The notes beneath the pieces are model-generated. The model did not search any database, was not told the DNA's origin, and was given only the letters and a program-made list of their open reading frames with translations. A DNA stretch of 5,117 bases from CAYPHJ01 sp964410485 (GTDB lineage: Bacteria; Desulfobacterota; Binatia; UBA9968): assembly GCA_964410485.1 (NCBI GenBank), contig CAYPHJ010000196.1:1-5117 (forward strand), in the 5' to 3' direction. The translations under genes were made by a program, and so were the position numbers. Below, piece by piece: positions 1-4,908 of this stretch. Numbering within the stretch: position 1 is the first letter of the stretch; every line of letters starts with the position of its first letter.

Positions 1-53
1 GATCATATTTTGAAGTTTTTGAGATTTTTTAGATCCAGGTCTTCGTAGAGTTT
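1..53. other. AT-rich non-coding left edge
   Basis: A short T-rich stretch with no supported gene, up to the left end of the MITE-like element. Its last bases, TAGAGTTT at 46-53, belong to a direct repeat that reappears just right of that element. It lies downstream of the hyd operon, and I see nothing else in it. Confidence 0.5.
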
Positions 54-283
54 TAATGCTTATACGGTTGTTTCAGCAAGGCACAACATATAGTGTACGG
101 GCATGGCGCGGCCTCCCTTCCCCGTAGTCTTCGTGAATTCCAGCGGCAGTTCGCTCGGTCTGGGAACACAAAAGCGATTCACGACTTATGGCCGCATTCG
201 AGGTGCTCTGGATTTGGCGAAAACTTCCGATCATGGATAAACACAACCTATTGGGGTTTGCTGAAACAACCGTATAAGCATTA
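54..283. mobile_element. MITE-like element, 230 bp, perfect 26-bp terminal inverted repeats
   Basis: Positions 54-79 and 258-283 are perfect reverse complements over 26 bp (left arm starts TAATGCTTATACGG). The arms are flanked by a direct repeat, TAGAGTTTTA, at 46-55 and 282-291, which partly overlaps them. Depending on where the ends are drawn this gives a 6-, 8- or 10-bp target-site duplication; the 8-bp choice is AGAGTTTT. A 26-bp perfect match 178 bp apart is far beyond chance. The inside has no full transposase. A 63-codon reading frame (93-284, plus strand, GTG start) runs into the right arm. Its residues SLREFQRQF...LWPHSRC faintly recall the start of IS1595-family transposases, and TYWGLLKQ faintly recalls their later part, so the element could be an internally deleted IS1595-type copy. 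That assignment is speculative. It must be moved in trans if it is mobile. Confidence 0.8.
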
Positions 284-309
284 GAGTTTTAGTCGCTGAC
301 CGCTAAGAA

Positions 310-345
310 AATCCCCCTTAATCCCCCTTTTCAAAGGGGGAAATT
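310..345. repeat. CCCCC/GGGGG palindromic repeat
   Basis: A 10-bp unit AATCCCCCTT occurs twice in tandem (310-319, 320-329). The second copy opens a hairpin, CCCCCTTT (323-330) pairing with AAAGGGGG (333-340) over a 2-nt loop. The composition and layout match the longer repeat at 4764-4828, so this is an interspersed family. Repeats of this type are widespread in environmental bacterial genomes. It is not followed by a T-run that would make it an obvious terminator for the operon, which ends about 460 bp away. Confidence 0.7.
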
Positions 346-358
346 GCCGGTACGATCA

Positions 359-425
359 CGATTTCCCCTCTTTGGAAAAGCATGCCCTGAGCGTGGTCGA
401 AGGGAGGGGCCAAGGGAGATTTTGG
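359..425. repeat. interspersed repeat with 'CTTCGACCACGCTCAGGGC' core
   Basis: Read on the minus strand, 380-403 gives CCTTCGACCACGCTCAGGGC followed by ATGC. This closely resembles a very common intergenic repeat core in environmental bacteria (CCTTCGACnnGCTCAGG). It is bracketed by GATTTCCCCTC (359-369) and GGAGGGG...GGGAGATTTT (403-425), which can pair imperfectly. An open reading frame on the minus strand (318-509) crosses this and the preceding palindrome and is not considered a gene. Confidence 0.55.
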
Positions 426-475
426 ACAAGAGTGATTTGTTTTCAGGGGAGATCCACCGGCCATTGACATTATAT

Positions 476-520
476 GTTTAAGACGTTCCAATCGTTCCAA
501 TGGTTTCAATCGTTCCAGTC
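476..520 (+). repeat. five tandem 9-bp repeats, consensus GTTCCAATC
   Basis: Five consecutive nonamers are visible: GTTTAAGAC (476-484), GTTCCAATC (485-493), GTTCCAATG (494-502), GTTTCAATC (503-511) and GTTCCAGTC (512-520). The period is exactly 9. There is no spacer between units, so this is not a CRISPR array. A related GTTCAA-rich tract in the opposite orientation lies at 729-789, so the two tracts bracket the hairpin cluster between them. Confidence 0.75.
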
Positions 521-550
521 GTCCTTCCTCCCCGCCACGCGGGGAAGGAC
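521..550. repeat. GC-rich hairpin
   Basis: GTCCTT (521-526) pairs with AAGGAC (545-550) and CCCCGC (530-535) pairs with GCGGGG (539-544). The two stems are separated by a 3-nt bulge and closed by a 3-nt loop. It directly abuts the nonamer tract. No T-run follows on either strand, so it is treated as a palindromic repeat, not a terminator. Confidence 0.6.
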
Positions 551-573
551 AAAGGAGGAGGCTTGAACCGAGC

Positions 574-727
574 GTCCTTCGATACGGCGGCTTCCCTCGA
601 TACGCGCTTCCGCGCTACTCGGGACAGCCGGGTAATCCTGAGTAAGCGGCGCAGCCGCTGTAGCGAAGGACTCAGGACAACCGGGCATCCCGAGTAGCGG
701 CCTTTGAGGCCGTGTAACGAGGGAAGC
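574..727. repeat. nested palindromic repeat cluster ('CCCTCGATACGCG' family)
   Basis: Several hairpins interlock here. A 31-bp unit at 594-624 (CCCTCGATACGCG...CGCGCTACTCGGGA) and an inverted relative at 688-724 (TCCCGAGTAGCGGCC...ACGAGGGA) face each other. Their outer ends, 590-603 and 714-727, are complementary at 13 of 14 positions. Between them TCCTGAGT (636-643) pairs with ACTCAGGA (670-677), enclosing AGCGGC/GCCGCT (645-650/654-659). A further arm, GTCCTTCGATACGGCGGC (574-591), is complementary at 16 of 18 positions to 654-671, which crosses the other pairing. This looks like repeats inserted into repeats. The same family recurs at 4557-4646. Confidence 0.7.
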
Positions 728-728
728 G

Positions 729-789
729 GTTGAACGTCTTGAACGTCTTAGACTTTTATTGAACTTTTGAACCTTTGAACTGTTGAACC
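729..789 (-). repeat. GTTCAA-type short tandem repeats downstream of hydA
   Basis: Reading with the operon, the tract just after the hydA stop runs GTTCAACA, GTTCAAAG, GTTCAAAA, GTTCAATAAAA, GTCTAAGAC, GTTCAAGAC, GTTCAACC, with units of 8 to 11 bp. It shares the string TAAGACGTTC with the nonamer tract at 476-520 but in opposite orientation. It begins about 10 bp after the stop codon of hydA, so it would form the start of the 3' untranslated region. No stem plus U-run terminator is seen here. Confidence 0.65.
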
Positions 790-799
790 TGTCCTTCCG

Positions 800-2104
800 T
801 CAGCTTCGCTCCAGTTGTAGCTTGATAAAATGCGTCGCACACGAGATGCAGGGATCGTGATTGCGCACGACTTGTTCGCACGACCATTCGAGATCTTTCT
901 GCGGCAGCTCATAATGACTTGCGACGAATGCACGTAGATCCATTTCCATCGTCTTTTGATTCTGCGAGGTTGGCGGGACAATTTTGGCGCCCAAAATCGA
1001 TCCGTCAGCGGCAATTTCATATCCGTGGAAGAGCATGCCACGTGGGGCCTCCGTGCAAGCGGCGCCGGTCGCCACACGCGGGACCACATCGACGGCAGGC
1101 CGCTCCGGAGGTTCGTAAACAGCGATCAGCCGCAGGGCCTCATCACAGGCATAAAGAATCTCCAGGGCGCGCACGATGATGCTGTGAAAGGGATTGCGCA
1201 CGCGTGATTCCAAACCGGCACCGCGAGCCGCTTCCTGGACAAGCCGCGGGAGCCGGTCGAAATTGAGATTGTAGCGCGCCAGCGGCCCGGTCAGGTAAGC
1301 CCCTCTCCCTTTCAAAACTGAGTGGAGCGCATTGGAATAGGGAACCTGTTCTTCCATGAAGTGCACGTCATATTCAGCGGGCGAAATGTCAAGCCCAGAA
1401 GAGGAAGCGATCCTTCCCTCATTCAAAGGATATTCTTCTGGGTGGCGAAGCGCGACGAAGTTATAGTCTTGCTCGAGTTGCGGAAACGGGAACCCCGCAG
1501 TCCAGCGCACCGTTTCCAGCGCCGTGTCACGTGCCTCTTTGAGACGTTCACCCAACGCCTCAAGCTCTTTTTTTAGGGGCACTTTGTAAAAACCTCCAAC
1601 ACGCACATTGATCGGATGAATCTCCCTTCCGCCTAAAAGCGCGACAATCGCATTTCCCGCCTTTTTCAGTTGCAGCCCTCTTCGCACGATGTCGGGATAA
1701 TCCCTCGCCATGGCAATACCATCGTCGTAACCCAGAAAATCGGGCGCGTGTAGCAGGTAGACGTGCAGCGTGTGGCTCTCGATCCACTCACCGCAGTAGA
1801 GCAGTCGCCGCAGGTTACGCAGCTGGCCATCTACTCGAATGCCCAGCGCGTTCTCCAACGCGTGCACGGCGCTCATCTGATAGGCAACCGGACAAATGCC
1901 ACAAATGCGCGCCGTAATATCCGGCGCTTCACGAAAATCGCGCCCGCGTAGTAGGGCTTCGAAAAATCGCGGCGGCTCGAAGATATCGAGCCGCACCTCG
2001 ACAACTTCATTGCCTTTCAGTTTGACATAAAGCCCTCCCTCGCCCTCCACGCGCGCAAGGGAATCGACGCGAACCGTCCGGCTGCGGGGACGATTACTTT
2101 TCAT
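800..2104 (-). CDS. hydA: Group 3b [NiFe] hydrogenase large (alpha, catalytic) subunit
   Basis: This is the subunit holding the Ni-Fe(CN)2CO site, where H2 is split or made. With the ATG at 2104 the protein has 434 residues. The N-terminal RVEGEG (18-23) includes a conserved hydrogenase glutamate. The L1 motif RxCGxC is RICGIC at 66-71 (C68, C71). The L2 motif DPCxxCxxH is at 417-425 (C419, C422, H425). All four Ni/Fe-binding cysteines are therefore present. Nine residues (FIKLQLERS) follow H425 and are the probable tail removed by a maturation protease. The ATG overlaps the end of hydD by 11 nt and has a weak purine-rich site, AAAGAGAG, upstream; this suggests translational coupling. An in-frame GTG at 2161 would add 19 residues, but it lies deep in hydD, has no clear ribosome-binding site, and the ATG gives the usual short lead before the RVEG motif. 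The symbol follows sulfhydrogenase usage, not [FeFe] hydrogenase. Confidence 0.95.
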   Translation of the reverse strand: MKSNRPRSRTVRVDSLARVEGEGGLYVKLKGNEVVEVRLDIFEPPRFFEALLRGRDFREAPDITARICGICPVAYQMSAVHALENALGIRVDGQLRNLRRLLYCGEWIESHTLHVYLLHAPDFLGYDDGIAMARDYPDIVRRGLQLKKAGNAIVALLGGREIHPINVRVGGFYKVPLKKELEALGERLKEARDTALETVRWTAGFPFPQLEQDYNFVALRHPEEYPLNEGRIASSSGLDISPAEYDVHFMEEQVPYSNALHSVLKGRGAYLTGPLARYNLNFDRLPRLVQEAARGAGLESRVRNPFHSIIVRALEILYACDEALRLIAVYEPPERPAVDVVPRVATGAACTEAPRGMLFHGYEIAADGSILGAKIVPPTSQNQKTMEMDLRAFVASHYELPQKDLEWSCEQVVRNHDPCISCATHFIKLQLERS

Positions 2105-2888
2105 GTTTTTCGCTCTCTTTGCGGAAGGGTTCGGCGTACGCGTTGAAGCCACGAAAAGCACGCACCAGGTCTTCGTCTCTAACCCCCAGACGGCGCCACC
2201 AGGCGCTCAAGGACGACGTGTTGGACGTTTCCATCGGCCCGAAGCAACCGTAGCAACCCCTTTGGTACGTCGGGCAAAGGGCGCCGCCGCAGCCGTCCTG
2301 CGTCACCGGCCCCAGGCAAGGGATGCCTTTGGCGACCATGACGCAAACATTGCCGCGCCGTTTGCATTCCATGCAGACGCTGTAAGTGGGAATGTTCGGC
2401 TTGCGCCCATGAAGAAACGCGCGAATCACCTCCAGAAGCTGGTGTTTGTTCACGGGACAGCCGCGGAGCTCAAAATCGACCGGCACGTGACTGCTAATGG
2501 GCGTAGATTTCTCCAATGTCTGAATATACTCCGGCCGCGCATACACCAACGAGGTAAATTCCTTCACGTCTTTGAAGTTTCTCAGTGCCTGGATACCACC
2601 AGCGGTGGCGCAAGCACCTATGGTGACCAGGAATTTGGAGATTCGTCTGACCTCGAGCACGCGCTCGGCATCGTGCGGTGTCGTGATCGACCCGTCGACC
2701 AGCGACAGGTCGTACGGGCCACGCAGCGTAGCGCGAGTCGCTTCGCGAAAATGGGCAATTGTCACCTCGCCCGCCAAATCGAGGAGCTCATCTTCACAGT
2801 CGAGCAGGCTTAGCTGGCAACCATCGCACGAGGCAAATTTCCACACCGCAAGCGTGGGCTTTTTCTTTTTTGGCCGCCTGGTTGGCAT
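2094..2888 (-). CDS. hydD: Group 3b [NiFe] hydrogenase small (delta) subunit
   Basis: This 264-residue protein relays electrons from the NiFe site through iron-sulfur clusters. The proximal [4Fe-4S] ligands are visible: CDGC at 21-24, the GACATAGG segment with C93, and the GCP motif with C144. The C-terminal third holds eight further cysteines (172, 175, 182, 191, 200, 205, 212, 215), enough for two more [4Fe-4S] clusters, as in soluble group 3 small subunits. The N-terminus (MPTRRPKKKK) is lysine/arginine-rich but has no twin-arginine signal with a hydrophobic stretch, so the protein should stay in the cytoplasm. The start is set by a GGAGA site with 8-nt spacing. It lies 180 bp downstream of hydG, a gap filled by a hairpin repeat, and overlaps hydA by 11 nt, its obligate partner. 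The family call is firm. Confidence 0.95.
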   Translation of the reverse strand: MPTRRPKKKKPTLAVWKFASCDGCQLSLLDCEDELLDLAGEVTIAHFREATRATLRGPYDLSLVDGSITTPHDAERVLEVRRISKFLVTIGACATAGGIQALRNFKDVKEFTSLVYARPEYIQTLEKSTPISSHVPVDFELRGCPVNKHQLLEVIRAFLHGRKPNIPTYSVCMECKRRGNVCVMVAKGIPCLGPVTQDGCGGALCPTYQRGCYGCFGPMETSNTSSLSAWWRRLGVRDEDLVRAFRGFNAYAEPFRKESEKHEK

Positions 2889-2896
2889 GATTCATG

Positions 2897-2901
2897 TCTC
2901 C
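2897..2901 (-). promoter_or_regulatory. Ribosome-binding site of hydD
   Basis: GGAGA on the minus strand lies 8 nt before the ATG at 2888-2886. It fixes the hydD start and shows that this gene has its own translation signal, consistent with its separation from hydG by a repeat-filled gap. No convincing -35/-10 pair was picked out upstream. Confidence 0.65.
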
Positions 2902-2955
2902 GTGTGCAGATCTTACTGCCGGCCTGTGCCTCTATGACGAAGGCTTTAAGATCGT

Positions 2956-3026
2956 TCTCGCGCCAAGGCGCTAAGCACGCCAAGTTCGGAGTTTATCCTT
3001 TGCGGCCTTTGCGGCTTCGCGGGAGA
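2956..3026. repeat. Long imperfect hairpin repeat ('CCTTTGCGGCCTTTGCGG' family) inside the operon
   Basis: Two 29-bp arms, 2956-2984 (TCTCGCGCCAAGGCGC...) and 2998-3026 (ending TTCGCGGGAGA), are complementary at 22 of 29 positions around a 13-nt loop. The right half contains TCCTTTGCGGCCTTTGCG (2996-3013), identical over 18 bp to 4455-4472. Repeats of this wording are familiar from intergenic DNA of many environmental bacteria. It occupies most of the 180-bp hydG-hydD gap (2889-3068), in which no gene is supported. Transcribed, it would fold into a large stem between the two halves of the operon and could act as an RNA processing or stabilising element. Confidence 0.75.
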
Positions 3027-3068
3027 TACTCCGGTTTTTGGTTGCGGCTGTGCCGCGCCATGCGCGCC

Positions 3069-3893
3069 TTAGATTTCGCGCGTTTCAAACCAATGCCGGA
3101 TGGCATTATACGAAAACACCGGCCCCGTTTTGCAGACAAAGTTCGGACCAAACTGGCAGTGACCGCAAAAACCGGTGGCGCATTTCATGTTTCGCTCCAT
3201 CGAAACGAATATTTTTTCGTCGGGCAGAGCGCGCTTTTTTAGCTCGCGGATGGCAAAGCGCATCATAACTTCCGGACCGCAAAGCATGGCGCTTGCCTTT
3301 TGGGCATTGAACTCCGCGTTAGCAATAAACCTCGTGACCACACCGACATGGCCGCGCCAGTTTGGCGGCGCTGTATCAACCGTGACCTCTACGCTAACAT
3401 CAAACCGGTCACGCCATTTTTCCAGTTCTTTTGCAAACAAAAGATCCTTAGGGGCGCGTGCCCCATAAAAAAGCAGGATACGCCGATAATTCTTACGAGC
3501 GCGAAAAATGGCGTAGAGGGCAGGGCGGAGTGGAGCGAGACCGATTCCACCCGCCAAAATCACCAGATCCTCCGTTTGAGACTGCTCGATTGGCCAAGAG
3601 CTCCCAAATGGTCCTCGTACTCCAACGACATCACCGGGACGCAAGGCCGTTATGGCCCGGCTCACCGCGCCCACGCCGCGAACAGTATGGATCAGCGTGT
3701 TTCCATTTGTCGCGGGCCCGCTCATCGAAATTGGGACTTCACCCACGCCAAAGACATAGAGCATGTTGAACTGTCCGGGCGCAAAACACCAAGACGCTTC
3801 GGAACGAATTGGGTTCAATTCCAGCGTACGCACGTCATGGGTCTCCTTTCGCACGCGGCGAACGAGCCATGGCTGCGGCACCATGGGATGCAT
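3069..3893 (-). CDS. hydG: Group 3b hydrogenase gamma subunit, FAD/NAD(P)-binding oxidoreductase with [2Fe-2S] cluster
   Basis: This diaphorase-type subunit exchanges electrons between the hydrogenase Fe-S chain and NAD(P)(H). The protein has 274 residues. The N-terminal half is a ferredoxin-reductase FAD barrel with EVPISMS (52-58) in place of the usual RxYS flavin motif. The NAD(P) domain follows with GGIGLAPLRP (115-124) and CGPE (205-208). At the C-terminus C238, C243, C246 and C254 form the C-x4-C-x2-C-x7-C [2Fe-2S] site shared with PyrK-like proteins. The start at 3893 was chosen because a strong GGGGAGG lies 8 nt upstream and the upstream stop leaves a single base (TGA-A-ATG); an ATG at 3959 would add 22 unlikely residues inside the preceding gene. 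It is tightly coupled to that gene and separated from hydD by a hairpin repeat. Not the [FeFe] hydrogenase maturase also called HydG. Confidence 0.93.
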   Translation of the reverse strand: MHPMVPQPWLVRRVRKETHDVRTLELNPIRSEASWCFAPGQFNMLYVFGVGEVPISMSGPATNGNTLIHTVRGVGAVSRAITALRPGDVVGVRGPFGSSWPIEQSQTEDLVILAGGIGLAPLRPALYAIFRARKNYRRILLFYGARAPKDLLFAKELEKWRDRFDVSVEVTVDTAPPNWRGHVGVVTRFIANAEFNAQKASAMLCGPEVMMRFAIRELKKRALPDEKIFVSMERNMKCATGFCGHCQFGPNFVCKTGPVFSYNAIRHWFETREI

Positions 3894-3894
3894 T

Positions 3895-4365
3895 TCAACG
3901 ACCTCCCCGATCTCCATACACATCGATGAGCTGCAAGCGGGTCGCCTGCAGGCGCTCAATGAAGATTGCCGAAAAACGCTTCATCAGCTCATAGCCGAGA
4001 TCATGGTTTTCGTCGCACTTGTTGCGCAGGCAGGCGCCGTCCAGTGCAAAGGCGAGCGTGTCATCTTTTGCGGTCGCGTCAAAATTCCAGCGATAGGGGG
4101 GAAACAGCCAGGACCAGCCTAACACTTCTCCCGCTCCCAATGTCTGAATCGTGAGCGCTCCCTGCCCTGGCACAAAGACCTCAATAGCAATTTTGCCTTG
4201 GCGAATGAGATAGAAATGATTGGCTTCCTCCCCGCTCCGAAAAATCACCTCTCCGTCGCGAAAGCGAACGTTCGAAGCACACCCCACAAGCGTGCGGAAG
4301 TGCTCAGGGTGAAAGTCCCTGAAGAAGGGATGCTCCTTGAGAATCGGCTCAAGCGTTTCAATCAT
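3895..4365 (-). CDS. Cyclic nucleotide-binding domain (Crp-like) protein without DNA-binding domain
   Basis: A 156-residue protein made almost entirely of a CRP/cNMP-binding beta-barrel. The N-terminal helix region is LKEHPFFRDFHPEHFRTL (9-26). The barrel follows with RFRDGEVIFRSGE (34-46), FYLIRQGKIAIE (51-62) and a phosphate-cassette-like GAGEVLGWSWLFPPYRW (77-93). The end (RLQATRLQLIDVYG, 138-151) looks like the dimerisation C-helix. CRP proteins of about 200-230 residues carry a helix-turn-helix after this point; here the protein stops, so it is unlikely to bind DNA. The cassette departs from the classic R-[ST]-A cAMP signature, so the ligand is uncertain. Its place between hydB and hydG, one base from the hydG start, suggests a regulatory or assembly role for the hydrogenase, perhaps acting on the enzyme itself. 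That role is inference; the domain call is firm. Confidence 0.88.
   Translation of the reverse strand: MIETLEPILKEHPFFRDFHPEHFRTLVGCASNVRFRDGEVIFRSGEEANHFYLIRQGKIAIEVFVPGQGALTIQTLGAGEVLGWSWLFPPYRWNFDATAKDDTLAFALDGACLRNKCDENHDLGYELMKRFSAIFIERLQATRLQLIDVYGDRGGR
3902..3908 (-). promoter_or_regulatory. Ribosome-binding site that sets the hydG start
   Basis: GGGGAGG on the minus strand lies 8 nt before the ATG at 3893-3891, inside the last codons of the upstream gene. It is the strongest Shine-Dalgarno site seen in the window, and it argues for this start over in-frame ATGs at 3959, 3923 and 3917. Confidence 0.8.
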
Positions 4366-4372
4366 CTCACCT
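4366..4372 (-). promoter_or_regulatory. Possible ribosome-binding site of the Crp-like gene
   Basis: AGGTGAG directly precedes the ATG at 4365. The match to the 16S tail (AGGTGA) is good, but the space to the start is short. The neighbouring repeat ends just upstream, so little unique leader sequence is left. Confidence 0.5.
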
Positions 4373-4379
4373 AGCCCCG

Positions 4380-4472
4380 CTCCCGAAAGATTTCTCCCTT
4401 ACGGTCGAAATGACAAACTCGTGTGATCCCGAATGGAATGAGGGATCTTGAATTTCCTTTGCGGCCTTTGCG
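4380..4472. repeat. Two adjoining interspersed repeats upstream of the Crp-like gene
   Basis: On the minus strand 4382-4410 reads TTTGTCATTTCGACC...GGGAGAAATCTTTCGG, a wording common in intergenic repeats of many bacteria. It is followed by a small hairpin, GATCCC (4425-4430) with GGGATC (4442-4447). Next to it, TCCTTTGCGGCCTTTGCG (4455-4472) repeats 18 bp found at 2996-3013, but only the right half of that hairpin family is present. The cluster begins about 15 bp before the Crp-like start codon. Confidence 0.6.
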
Positions 4473-4473
4473 T

Positions 4474-4748
4474 CTCCTATGAAAATTGGGGTGGAGAGGG
4501 GATGAAGGGACAGCGCCCCCAGAGCGGTTACCCGCGTATGCTTTGCAGCGCCGTACCCCCTCGATACGCGATCTCGGAAGATCGCTACTCGGGGACACGG
4601 TACCCCCTTCCGATTCCCCGAGTAGCGCGAAGCGCGTAGCGAGGGGCAGGGAATGCCGAACCTTCTCGATATTGGCGTTCGGGTAATGGGCTGCCCTATT
4701 TTCATCCTCTGTAGGCGAGCGTAAGCTCATGAACACTCCTATGAAAAT
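4474..4748. repeat. Segment bounded by a 13-bp direct repeat
   Basis: CTCCTATGAAAAT occurs at 4474-4486 and again at 4736-4748. The 249 bp between them contain the palindromic pair at 4557-4646. A 10-bp inverted match, CTATTTTCAT (4696-4705) with ATGAAAATAG (4741-4750), is also present. The layout resembles a target duplication around an insertion, but the inner ends are not inverted repeats. An open frame on the minus strand (4371-4736) starts here behind an AGGAG, then reads through repeats; I do not call it a gene. Confidence 0.35.
4557..4646. repeat. Head-to-head pair of 'CCCTCGATACGCG' palindromic repeats
   Basis: The unit at 4557-4594 (CCCCTCGATACGCGATC...GATCGCTACTCGGGG) and the unit at 4615-4646 are inverted copies. 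GCTACTCGGGGA (4584-4595) is the exact complement of 4615-4626, and the outer parts CCCCTCGATACGCG and CCCCTCGCTACGCG differ by one base. Each unit also folds on itself, for example GCGATC (4568-4573) with GATCGC (4580-4585). The family is the same as at 594-624 and 688-724 near the left end. Confidence 0.75.
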
Positions 4749-4763
4749 AGCCGACTATAAGGA

Positions 4764-4828
4764 AAATCCCCCGGTCCTGCGGCCAGCCCCCTTTGCCAAA
4801 GGTTGCCAAAGGGGGCTACAGGGGATTT
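4764..4828. repeat. CCCCC/GGGGG palindromic repeat downstream of hydB
   Basis: Outer arms AAATCCCC (4764-4771) and GGGGATTT (4821-4828) enclose inner arms AGCCCCCTTTG (4785-4795) and CAAAGGGGGCT (4807-4817). The loop region holds a tandem 10-bp duplication, TTGCCAAAGG twice (4793-4802, 4803-4812). It is a relative of the repeat at 310-345. It lies about 80 bp after the hydB stop. Its stem could slow or end transcription, but there is no U-run of terminator type. Confidence 0.7.
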
Positions 4829-4908
4829 ATCGGCGCGACACCAACTACTTGGGGCTCGTTTCATCCGCTGTGTTGTACTTTTGGTACATGAATTACTCTG
4901 CGGGAGAT

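Noticed and set aside
35..46. CCAGGTCTTCGT shared with 2165-2176
   Set aside because: A 12-bp match between the left edge and the hydD coding sequence is expected by chance in a window of this size.
476..520. Possible CRISPR array
   Set aside because: The units are 9 bp with no unique spacers, so this is a simple tandem repeat.
2103..2813. 236-codon open frame on the plus strand
   Set aside because: It is antisense to the unmistakable hydD gene; long antisense frames are expected in GC-rich coding DNA.
800..3893. [FeFe] hydrogenase maturation genes suggested by the symbols hydA and hydG
   Set aside because: The motifs are those of [NiFe] hydrogenase (RxCGxC, DPCxxCxxH) and a flavin/[2Fe-2S] reductase; there is no radical-SAM CxxxCxxC or H-cluster motif.
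3300..3929. 209-codon open frame on the plus strand
   Set aside because: It is antisense to hydG, whose cofactor motifs are intact; the antisense translation shows no domain.
3895..4365. CRP/FNR-type transcription factor
   Set aside because: The protein ends after the C-helix and no helix-turn-helix is present, so a DNA-binding role is not supported.
4371..4736. 121-codon open frame on the minus strand with AGGAG before its ATG
   Set aside because: Most of its length is read through three known repeat clusters, the protein is low in recognisable motifs, and an alternative frame of similar length is open over the same DNA.
4874..4888. TGTAC/GTACA small inverted repeat as a regulator site or terminator after hydB
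   Set aside because: The stem is only 5 bp, it matches no operator I recognise and has no U-run, so it is chance-level.
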